Source of the DNA: Pseudomonadota bacterium
Lineage (GTDB): Bacteria > Pseudomonadota > Gammaproteobacteria > Pseudomonadales > UBA5518
DNA: 8,836 nt
Direction of reading: 5' to 3'
Assembly (NCBI GenBank): GCA_963204845.1
Contig: CAUJIL010000227.1
Coordinates: 1 to 8,836 of the forward strand
The notes under the pieces were generated by a model. The model had not been told where the DNA came from. It did not search any database and worked only from the letters and a program-made list of their open reading frames with translations. A program made the position numbers and the translations under genes. Shown piece by piece: positions 1 through 5,062 of the stretch (positions are counted from its first letter, which is position 1; the number at the start of each line of letters is the position of its first letter).

Positions 1-1527
1 GCCGACGTAGGTCATCAGGTCGTCGTTCCACTGGTAGTTCAGCGTGATGCGCGGCGAGACGCCCTGGTCGTCGATCTCGGTCGGGATCGCGGCCGGGAAG
101 CCGCCGTACGTCTGGTTGTAACTGTCGAAATACGTGAAGCCACGCCCCCCCTTGGTCGTGACCATGTGGTCCTGCTCGCGCTGCTCGTCGGTGTAGCGCA
201 GGCCGACCGAGGCCGTCAGCTGCTCGGTGAAGTGCAGCGAGACCTCGCCGAACACCGCCTTGCTGGTGTTGTCGATCTCCGTGTAGAACTGCTGGTTCGC
301 ACCGAACAAGTCGATGACCTGGTTGTTGATGTAGTCGCCGCTCTCGTTGAAGTAGAACACGCCGGCGACGAAGTCCGCGAAGCCGTCGAAGCCACTGCCC
401 GAGAGCTGGAATTCCTGGCTCTTCGAGTCGAGGATGAAATGGTCGGGACGGTTGAACAGCAGTTCGGTCCTGGCGCCGAAGGCGTTGTTGACCAGCAGGT
501 TCTTCGACTCGCGGTAGCCGGTGATCGACTTCAGCGTCAGGTCGCTGAAGGTGCCGAGCTCACCGAGGTCCCACGCCAGCGTCAGGCCGTGGCCTTCGAT
601 GTCGACGTTGTTGATCGAGGGGCCGAAGCTCGAGACGGTGTCCTCGCGATCGGGGTGCACGTTGTCACCGTGCAGGACACCGAGGTAACCGGTGGCGGAA
701 GTGATCTGCGACACCATCGCGCGCTCGCGCTTCTTCTGCCAGTCGTAGGCGTAGTCGACCGTCAGCATCTCGCTCGGCGTCCAGCGCACGGCGCCACGCA
801 GCACCTGGTTGTCCTCGTCCCAGATGTCGTCGCCGAGCGTGTTCTCGACGAAGGGATCGCGACGCTTGGACAGCAGCGCCACGCTCGCCGACAGATTCTC
901 GGTGACCGGCGTCTCGAAGTACGCCTTGCCGTCCTTGCGACCGAAGTTGCCGGCGGTCAGCGTGAGTTCGCCGCCCATCTCGTCACCGGGCTTGCGGGTG
1001 TGCAGGATCACGGCGCCGCCGACGGTGTTCTTGCCGTACAGCGTGCCCTGCGGGCCGCGCAGCACCTCCACGCGCTCCAGTGTCGCCACGTCGAACAGCG
1101 AACCGACCGACTTGCCGATGTAGACGCCGTCGAGGTAGATGCCGACCATCGGGTCTTCGGTGATCGTGAAGTCGGTGCGGCACAGACCGCGCATGCAGAC
1201 CGCGGTGCCGTCGTTGCCACCGGTGTTCGGCACGATGATCAGGTTGGTGGTCATCTGGCTGACGTGCGAGATGTCGGTGATGCCGATATCGGTGATATCG
1301 GCCGCGCTGAACGCGGTGACCGACACCGGCACCTCCTGCAGGTTCTCCTCGCGGCGCCGCGCGGTGATCGTCATCTCCTCGATGCCGCCGCGCGCGGCCG
1401 GCCCGTCCTGCGCCGTTACCGGGCCTGCGGCGAGCGCCCCGAAGCCGGCGGCGGCAATGGCCACCGCGAGTGCGCGGCTGCGAAAGCCGGCGGCGCCGAA
1501 AGAACTGATGTTGCGTACTGCGTTCAT
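1..1527 (-). CDS. TonB-dependent outer-membrane receptor, N-terminal part (runs off left edge)
   Basis: This is the first 509 residues of a TonB-dependent receptor, an outer-membrane beta-barrel that imports siderophores, vitamins or other large solutes using energy from TonB-ExbBD. Reading the minus strand from the ATG at 1527 gives a signal peptide (about residues 1-39, ending PVTA before Gln40). Next comes a TonB-box-like stretch, EEMTITARRREENLQEVPVS (51-70). The plug domain follows (about 60-180) with DPMVGIYLDGVYIGKS and the hallmark ERVEVLRGPQGTLYGKNTVG (151-170). Barrel strands rich in aromatic residues start near residue 185. A ribosome binding site, GAGGGG, lies 6 nt before the ATG. 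Family members are usually 700-850 residues, so perhaps 250-350 C-terminal residues lie outside the window. The plug has an unusual Cys-x4-Cys (CMRGLC, 111-116). The substrate cannot be told from sequence. The gene is divergent from the ATPase operon and there is no sign of a functional link. Confidence 0.93.
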   Translation of the reverse strand, partial: MNAVRNISSFGAAGFRSRALAVAIAAAGFGALAAGPVTAQDGPAARGGIEEMTITARRREENLQEVPVSVTAFSAADITDIGITDISHVSQMTTNLIIVPNTGGNDGTAVCMRGLCRTDFTITEDPMVGIYLDGVYIGKSVGSLFDVATLERVEVLRGPQGTLYGKNTVGGAVILHTRKPGDEMGGELTLTAGNFGRKDGKAYFETPVTENLSASVALLSKRRDPFVENTLGDDIWDEDNQVLRGAVRWTPSEMLTVDYAYDWQKKRERAMVSQITSATGYLGVLHGDNVHPDREDTVSSFGPSINNVDIEGHGLTLAWDLGELGTFSDLTLKSITGYRESKNLLVNNAFGARTELLFNRPDHFILDSKSQEFQLSGSGFDGFADFVAGVFYFNESGDYINNQVIDLFGANQQFYTEIDNTSKAVFGEVSLHFTEQLTASVGLRYTDEQREQDHMVTTKGGRGFTYFDSYNQTYGGFPAAIPTEIDDQGVSPRITLNYQWNDDLMTYVG

Positions 1528-1530
1528 GTG

Positions 1531-1539
1531 TTTCCCCTC
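1531..1539 (-). promoter_or_regulatory. Ribosome binding site of the TonB-dependent receptor
   Basis: On the minus strand GAGGGGAAA precedes the ATG at 1527, with 6 nt between GAGGGG and the start codon. This supports that start over any upstream codon; the signal peptide also begins directly at this methionine. Confidence 0.7.
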
Positions 1540-1644
1540 GCGATCGTTCTTGGGCGGGATCACGGTCGGCGGCTGCGTGAAGTCCGCCGTTACGCGGACC
1601 AAAGCCACCCCCGCACGCCCCCCGCGGTTCGTACTCCCGGCGCG

Positions 1645-1674
1645 AGTGTAGTAAGCGCTGCCAGAACCCGGCAA
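1645..1674 (-). promoter_or_regulatory. Candidate sigma-70 promoter for the TonB-dependent receptor
   Basis: On the minus strand TTGCCG (1669-1674) and TACACT (1645-1650) are separated by 18 bp. They match four of six bases at each of the -35 (TTGACA) and -10 (TATAAT) consensus hexamers. Transcription would start near 1637 and leave a leader of about 110 nt. This is a pattern match in GC-rich DNA, so moderate confidence only. Confidence 0.45.
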
Positions 1675-1681
1675 GGCGACA

Positions 1682-1733
1682 TAAATCACATTCGGCCCGA
1701 TCCGTATCCGATCGGGACATTCAGCGTAAATCA
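1682..1733. repeat. Compound direct and inverted repeat, possible operator
   Basis: The segment carries three nested repeats. TAAATCA occurs at 1682-1688 and 1727-1733. ACATTC occurs at 1688-1693 and 1717-1722. Between them CCCGAT (1696-1701) and ATCGGG (1711-1716) form a perfect 6-bp inverted repeat with a 9-nt spacer. It sits just upstream of the candidate receptor promoter, where an activator would bind. It shows no resemblance to a Fur box. The bound protein is unknown. Confidence 0.45.
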
Positions 1734-1790
1734 GCGGCAATTCGTCACAAAAGTCCGCGATGCAGCTCCGAAAAAAACGTCCTCATGACA

Positions 1791-1890
1791 GGCACGCGAG
1801 GCGTGCGGCGGCGCGAGCGCACCGGTGGGCGTACGCCGCAGGCACACGAGGCGCGCGGCGGCGCGTGCGCACCGGTGGGCGTACGCCGCA
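1791..1890. repeat. Tandem duplication of a 50-bp unit (two copies)
   Basis: Unit 1 is 1791-1840 and unit 2 is 1841-1890, directly abutting and differing at only three positions (47 of 50 identical). Each unit ends with ACCGGTGGGCGTACGCCGCA, which contains the palindromes ACCGGT and GGCGTACGCC. Each unit can fold: GCGGCG near its start pairs with CGCCGC near its end, and in unit 2 GCGTGCGC (1863-1870) can pair with GCGTACGC (1879-1886), with one G-T wobble. It lies 36 bp upstream of the candidate -35 box of the atp operon. No third full copy is visible. Confidence 0.85.
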
Positions 1891-1925
1891 GGGATGCGGC
1901 GTTCGGGCCTACAGGGCAGCATGCT

Positions 1926-1955
1926 TTGCACTGCGCGCCCGCCGGGGCTTATCGT
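1926..1955 (+). promoter_or_regulatory. Candidate sigma-70 promoter of the atp operon
   Basis: TTGCAC (1926-1931) and TATCGT (1950-1955) are spaced by 18 bp and would start transcription near 1962, about 20 nt before the atpD start. The match is reasonable (TTG and TAT cores kept) but only a pattern match. It is the only good candidate between the tandem repeat and the gene. Confidence 0.42.
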
Positions 1956-1970
1956 AGAAGCACTGTATCC

Positions 1971-1974
1971 AGGG
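1971..1974 (+). promoter_or_regulatory. Ribosome binding site deciding the atpD start
   Basis: AGGG at 1971-1974 lies 8 nt before the ATG at 1983. The same frame stays open back to an ATG at 1785, but that extension reads through the tandem repeat and has no family similarity, so this site fixes the start at 1983. Confidence 0.55.
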
Positions 1975-1982
1975 TCCACGCC

Positions 1983-3419
1983 ATGCATCCCTGCGGAGCG
2001 ACGGGTTGCGACAGCGCGCAGGTAGCGGAGTGTCCGCTGCCCGGCGCCGAGCCGCTGGGCGTGATCGAGGAGATCCAGGGCCCGGTGATCGACGTGCGCT
2101 GCTCGCGGCTGCCGCCGCTGCATCGCGCGATCCACGTCTGCCTGCGCGGCCAGAAGCTCACCTTCGAGGTCCACCGCCACCTCGACGAGCAGCGCGTGCG
2201 CGCGATCGCGCTGCACCGCACCAGCGGGCTGCGGCGCAGCATGCCGGTGTTCGACGGCGGCGCCGGCTTGCAGATACCGGTCACGCCGCAGTGCCTGGGG
2301 CGCCTGCTCGATGTGTTCGGGAACCCGCTCGACGGCGGCGAGCCGCTGGTGCCCGAATCGCTGCGCCCCATCGTCGCCCCACCGGTGCCGCTCGCCGAGG
2401 TGACCGGCACCGGCGAGGTGCTGCTGACCGGCATCAAGGTGATCGACCTGCTGTGCCCGTTCATCCGCGGCGGCAAGACCGGGCTGTTCGGTGGCGCCGG
2501 CGTGGGCAAGACCGTGCTGATCATGGAGTTCATGAACGCGATCGTGCGCCTGCACCAGGGCGTGTCGGTGTTCGCGGGCGTGGGTGAGCGCATCCGCGAG
2601 GGCCACGAGCTGTGGCACGACATGCGCGATGCCGGCGTGATGCCACGCACGCTGATGGTCTTCGGGCAGATGGACGAGTTACCGGGCGTGCGCTTTCGCA
2701 TCGGCTTGTCCGCGCTGACGTATGCGGAGTACCTGCGTGACACCGTGGCGCGCGACGTGCTGTTCCTGATGGACAACGCGTTCCGCTTCGTGCAGGCCGG
2801 CAGCGAGTTGTCCGGCCTCCTCGGGCGCATGCCGGCGACCGTGGGCTACCAGCCGACGCTGCTGTCCGAGGTGGCGGAACTGCAGGAGCGGATCCTCTCG
2901 ACGCGCCGCGGCAGCATCACCGCGGTCGAGGCCGTCTACGTGCCCGCCGACGACATGACGGACCCGGCGGTCAGCGCGGTGCTCGCGCACCTCGACACCA
3001 CGGTGATCCTGGCGCGCAAGCAGGCGGCCAAGGGGATCTATCCGGCGGTGGACCCGCTCGCCTCGGGCAGCCATGCGATGGATCGCGGCACGCTCGGCGA
3101 TCGCCACTACCACGTCGCGCAGGCCGTGCGCGAGCACCTCGCGCGTTACCGCGACCTCGAGGACATCATCGCGATGCTCGGGCTGGAAGCGCTGTCGGAA
3201 GCCGACCGCCGCGTCGTGAACCGCGCGCGGCGCATCGAACGCTACCTGACCCAACCCTTCTTCGTGGTCGCCGAGCACACCGGCATCCCCGGCGCCTCGG
3301 TGCCGCTGGAGACCACGATCGCCGACTGCGAGGCGCTGTTGCGCGGGGACTTCGACGCGCGACCCGAGGAGGACTGCTACATGCAGGGCGGGCTGCGCCG
3401 GGGCGAGGACGCACGATGA
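1983..3419 (+). CDS. atpD: N-type (alternate F1Fo) ATPase, F1 subunit beta
   Basis: Catalytic subunit of the F1 head, which couples ATP hydrolysis or synthesis to rotation. The 478 residues match the usual family length. An N-terminal beta-barrel (GVIEEIQGPVIDV, 26-38) leads to the nucleotide-binding domain with P-loop GGAGVGKT (170-177), catalytic glutamate in GVGERIREG (Glu202) and Walker B DVLFLMDN (258-265). GYQPTL (288-293) follows, and the adenine-stacking tyrosine is in KGIYPAVDPL (Tyr353). The usual DELSEED lever loop reads EALSEAD (402-408). Wording such as FGQMDELPGVRFRIGLSALT and PADDMTDPAV fits the alternate beta family rather than housekeeping AtpD, and beta-first gene order is typical of N-ATPases. 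A housekeeping operon would put alpha, gamma and beta together. It is the first gene of the operon and overlaps atpC by ATGA. The N-terminal 20 residues are not conserved-looking and contain three cysteines. Confidence 0.97.
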   Translation: MHPCGATGCDSAQVAECPLPGAEPLGVIEEIQGPVIDVRCSRLPPLHRAIHVCLRGQKLTFEVHRHLDEQRVRAIALHRTSGLRRSMPVFDGGAGLQIPVTPQCLGRLLDVFGNPLDGGEPLVPESLRPIVAPPVPLAEVTGTGEVLLTGIKVIDLLCPFIRGGKTGLFGGAGVGKTVLIMEFMNAIVRLHQGVSVFAGVGERIREGHELWHDMRDAGVMPRTLMVFGQMDELPGVRFRIGLSALTYAEYLRDTVARDVLFLMDNAFRFVQAGSELSGLLGRMPATVGYQPTLLSEVAELQERILSTRRGSITAVEAVYVPADDMTDPAVSAVLAHLDTTVILARKQAAKGIYPAVDPLASGSHAMDRGTLGDRHYHVAQAVREHLARYRDLEDIIAMLGLEALSEADRRVVNRARRIERYLTQPFFVVAEHTGIPGASVPLETTIADCEALLRGDFDARPEEDCYMQGGLRRGEDAR

Positions 3420-3820
3420 GCGCCACGCTGACGCTGCACCTGCTGAGCGCCGCGCGCAGCGAGCGCATCGACGCCGTGACCAGCTTCGTGGGGCGCGACG
3501 CCGGCGGCAGCTTCGGCATCCTGCCCGGGCACGCGCCGCTGCTGGCCGTGCTCGATTACGGGATCGCTCGCGTGCGCGTCGGGGGCGGCGACTGGCACTA
3601 CATCGCCTGCCCCGGCGGCGTGCTGCGCCTTGCGGGCGACGACCTGGAACTCAGCACGCGCCGCTACCTGCGCGACGACGACCACGCGCGGCTGTCGCTG
3701 CAGCTCGCGGGCGTGCTGGCGCGCGAGGAAGCAGAGTTGCGTTCCGTGAAGGAGAACCTGCAGCGGCTGGAGCAGGAGCTCTACCGGCGGCTGCACCGCA
3801 TCGAGCGCTGGCGCGCATGA
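3416..3820 (+). CDS. atpC: N-type ATPase, F1 subunit epsilon
   Basis: Small central-stalk subunit that sits on gamma and the c ring and, in relatives, can regulate ATP hydrolysis. The 134-residue protein has the N-terminal beta-sandwich (about 1-86) with the family signature GSFGILPGHAPLLAVL (31-46). A C-terminal charged helical hairpin follows (about 88-132), with EEAELRSVKENLQRLEQELY as the second helix. It follows beta directly, as in other N-ATPase operons, and its ATG shares an ATGA with the beta stop. It also shares an ATGA with the start of atpQ. Whether the C-terminal helices inhibit hydrolysis here cannot be judged from sequence. Confidence 0.93.
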   Translation: MSATLTLHLLSAARSERIDAVTSFVGRDAGGSFGILPGHAPLLAVLDYGIARVRVGGGDWHYIACPGGVLRLAGDDLELSTRRYLRDDDHARLSLQLAGVLAREEAELRSVKENLQRLEQELYRRLHRIERWRA

Positions 3821-4089
3821 GCGACGAGAACTGGCGCCAGGGAGTGGACCGCGACCAGCGCCGCCTCGGGAAGGCGGAGCACGAGCGGCGCTCGCTGCTT
3901 GCACACAGCGTGTTCCTCGGCACACTGTCGCTGCTGTTCCTGCTGCCGCTGATCGCCGGCGCGTACCTCGGCCGCTGGTTCGATTCGATGGCGGCGGGCT
4001 ACTCGGTACGCTGGACGATGAACCTGATCCTGCTCGGGCTGGCGCTCGGCGCGTTCAACGTGTACGCCTTTGTCAGGAAGTACTGGTGA
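3817..4089 (+). CDS. atpQ: AtpQ, N-ATPase accessory membrane protein (ATPase gene 1 / AtpI-like)
   Basis: A 90-residue membrane protein of the AtpQ or ATPase gene 1 type. The first 27 residues are very charged (RDQRRLGKAEHERRS), followed by two hydrophobic segments (about 28-52 and 66-86). The pattern PLIAGAYLGRWFD near the end of helix 1 and ILLGLALGAFNVYAFV in helix 2 is typical of Atp1/AtpI-like proteins, which help assemble the c ring or have been proposed to carry Mg2+ or Ca2+. In the published N-ATPase order it is followed by atpR, but here its stop codon overlaps the start of atpB. It does not look like AtpR, which is a different, longer hydrophobic protein with conserved arginines. 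The role as assembly factor is inferred from the family. Confidence 0.85.
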   Translation: MSDENWRQGVDRDQRRLGKAEHERRSLLAHSVFLGTLSLLFLLPLIAGAYLGRWFDSMAAGYSVRWTMNLILLGLALGAFNVYAFVRKYW

Positions 4090-4787
4090 TGGAAGAACTC
4101 GAGGTACTGTTCAGACTGGGTCCCTTCGGCATCACGCGCACCGTGGTCGGCACCTGGGGGATCATGCTGGTGCTGGGCCTGGGCTGCCGGCTGGCGACGC
4201 TGCGGCTGTCGGTGGAGCGCCCCGGATTGCTGCAGACCGCGCTCGAGGGCATCGTGCAGACCATCCACGGCGCGATCGCCAGCGTGCTTCCCGAGCACCC
4301 GGACCGGCTGCTGCCGTTCGTGGGCACGCTGTGGCTGTTCGCGGTGTTCGCGAACCTGCTCGGCCTGATCCCCGGTCTGCACGCGCCTACCGGCGATCTC
4401 TCGACCACCGCCGCGCTCGCGGTGCTGGTGTTCCTGTCGGTGCACTGGTTCGGCATCCGCGCCAGCGGCTGGCGCCGGTACCTGCACCACTACGTCGCGC
4501 CGAGCCCGATCCTGCTGCCGTTTCACGTGCTCGGCGAGTTCTCGCGCACGCTGGCGCTCGCGATCCGCCTGTTCGGCAACATCATGAGCCTCGAGATGGC
4601 CGCGCTGCTGGTGCTGCTGGTCGCCGGCTTCCTGGTGCCGGTGCCGATCCTGATGCTGCACGTGATCGAGGCGCTGGTGCAGGCCTTCATCTTCGGCATG
4701 CTGGCGCTGATCTACATCGCCGGCGGCATGCAGTCGGTCGCCGACCGCGAATCCCCCACCCCACCCCCCACAGGAAACACCCCATGA
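4089..4787 (+). CDS. atpB: N-type ATPase, Fo subunit a
   Basis: Membrane stator that forms the two ion half-channels against the rotating c ring. The 232-residue protein has five or more hydrophobic segments. The functional core is intact: LLPFVGTLWLFAVFANLLGLIPG (74-96), the essential stator arginine in LALAIRLFGN (Arg160), and EALVQAFIFGML near the C terminus, with Gln198 at the place of the conserved half-channel glutamine. The end is an unusual soluble proline-rich tail, ESPTPPPTGNTP (221-232), encoded by the C-rich leader of atpE. The chosen ATG overlaps the atpQ stop by one base (TGATG), with AGGAAG at 4075-4080. A GTG at 4086 is in frame and would add one residue. No atpR gene lies between atpQ and this gene. 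Confidence 0.95.
   Translation: MEELEVLFRLGPFGITRTVVGTWGIMLVLGLGCRLATLRLSVERPGLLQTALEGIVQTIHGAIASVLPEHPDRLLPFVGTLWLFAVFANLLGLIPGLHAPTGDLSTTAALAVLVFLSVHWFGIRASGWRRYLHHYVAPSPILLPFHVLGEFSRTLALAIRLFGNIMSLEMAALLVLLVAGFLVPVPILMLHVIEALVQAFIFGMLALIYIAGGMQSVADRESPTPPPTGNTP
4749..4783 (+). promoter_or_regulatory. C/A-rich, nearly G-free translation initiation region of atpE
   Basis: From 4750 to 4783 the only G residues are the two in the Shine-Dalgarno sequence AGGAAA (4772-4777), 6 nt before the atpE ATG. The rest is C and A plus a single T, so the mRNA should be unstructured in an otherwise GC-balanced, foldable transcript. Subunit c is needed in many more copies than the other subunits. In E. coli the region before atpE is known to enhance its translation, so an analogous role is a reasonable inference. 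Confidence 0.55.
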
Positions 4788-5062
4788 GCGAGATGCACTG
4801 GTTCGTACTGATCTCGACCGCCGTCGCCGCGCTCGCCATCGCGATCGGGACCATGTTCCCGGCGCTCGCGATGGGGCGCGCGATCACCCAGGCGCTGGAG
4901 GCGCTTGCGCGCCAGCCCGAAGCCGAGAAGTCGATCACGCGTACGCTGTTCATCGGACTGGCGATGATCGAGTCGCTGGCGATCTACGTGCTGGTGATCG
5001 TGCTGATCGTGCTGTTCCGCAACCCGCTGATCGAATACCTGCTGGAGCCGCTCGCGCGATGA
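4784..5062 (+). CDS. atpE: N-type ATPase, Fo subunit c (rotor ring)
   Basis: Hairpin protein of the ion-carrying rotor ring, 92 residues, slightly longer than housekeeping c subunits. Helix 1 spans about 6-43 and ends in the polar-loop signature ARQPEA (42-47). Helix 2 spans about 52-82 with the ion-binding glutamate in MIESLAIY (Glu63). Aligned on ARQPEA and on the glutamate with the Na+-binding c subunit of Ilyobacter tartaricus, the Gln32 position is Met30 and the Thr67 position is Leu65; only the Glu, Ser64 and Tyr68 remain. A proton-coupled ring is therefore more likely. Helix 1 also has few glycines and a bulky GTMFPALAMG segment. A strong Shine-Dalgarno lies just upstream and the start overlaps atpB by ATGA. 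Confidence 0.95.
   Translation: MSEMHWFVLISTAVAALAIAIGTMFPALAMGRAITQALEALARQPEAEKSITRTLFIGLAMIESLAIYVLVIVLIVLFRNPLIEYLLEPLAR

Larger units (their letters stand above)
1528..1982. other. Divergent intergenic region between receptor gene and atp operon
   Basis: These 455 bp separate two divergently transcribed genes. No convincing coding sequence is present: the open frames across it are arginine/alanine-rich readings of GC-rich DNA and the repeat. The region holds, from left to right, the receptor's leader (about 110 nt, with a small hairpin GTCCGC/GCGGAC at 1582-1599 and two C-runs at 1608-1612 and 1618-1623), a probable receptor promoter (1645-1674), a compound repeat (1682-1733), a 50-bp tandem duplication (1791-1890) and a probable atp promoter (1926-1955). 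The part from about 1680 to 1785 is visibly more AT-rich than the coding DNA around it, as expected for regulatory DNA. Confidence 0.75.

Noticed and set aside
1608..1623. G-quadruplex in the receptor leader (minus strand G-runs)
   Set aside because: Only two long G-runs (five and six) are present, with GG pairs nearby; that is too little for a confident three-layer quadruplex.
1650..1667. Sigma-54 promoter (TGGCA...TTAC on the minus strand)
   Set aside because: The GG and GC elements do not have the required spacing and the GC element is lost, so the sigma-70 reading of the same region is better.
166..1788. Long plus-strand open frame opposite the TonB-dependent receptor
   Set aside because: It is an artefact of GC-rich codon use antisense to a clear receptor gene; the protein is low-complexity valine/arginine/alanine-rich with no recognisable domain.
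1785..1982. In-frame N-terminal extension of atpD by 66 codons from an ATG at 1785
   Set aside because: It reads through the tandem repeat, is arginine/glycine-rich without family similarity, and the candidate promoter and ribosome binding site lie inside it. The start at 1983 gives a normal beta length.
4086..4088. GTG as the start of atpB
   Set aside because: Possible and only one codon longer, but the ATG at 4089 is the stronger start codon and gives the common TGATG overlap with 8 nt from the Shine-Dalgarno. The choice does not change the protein core.
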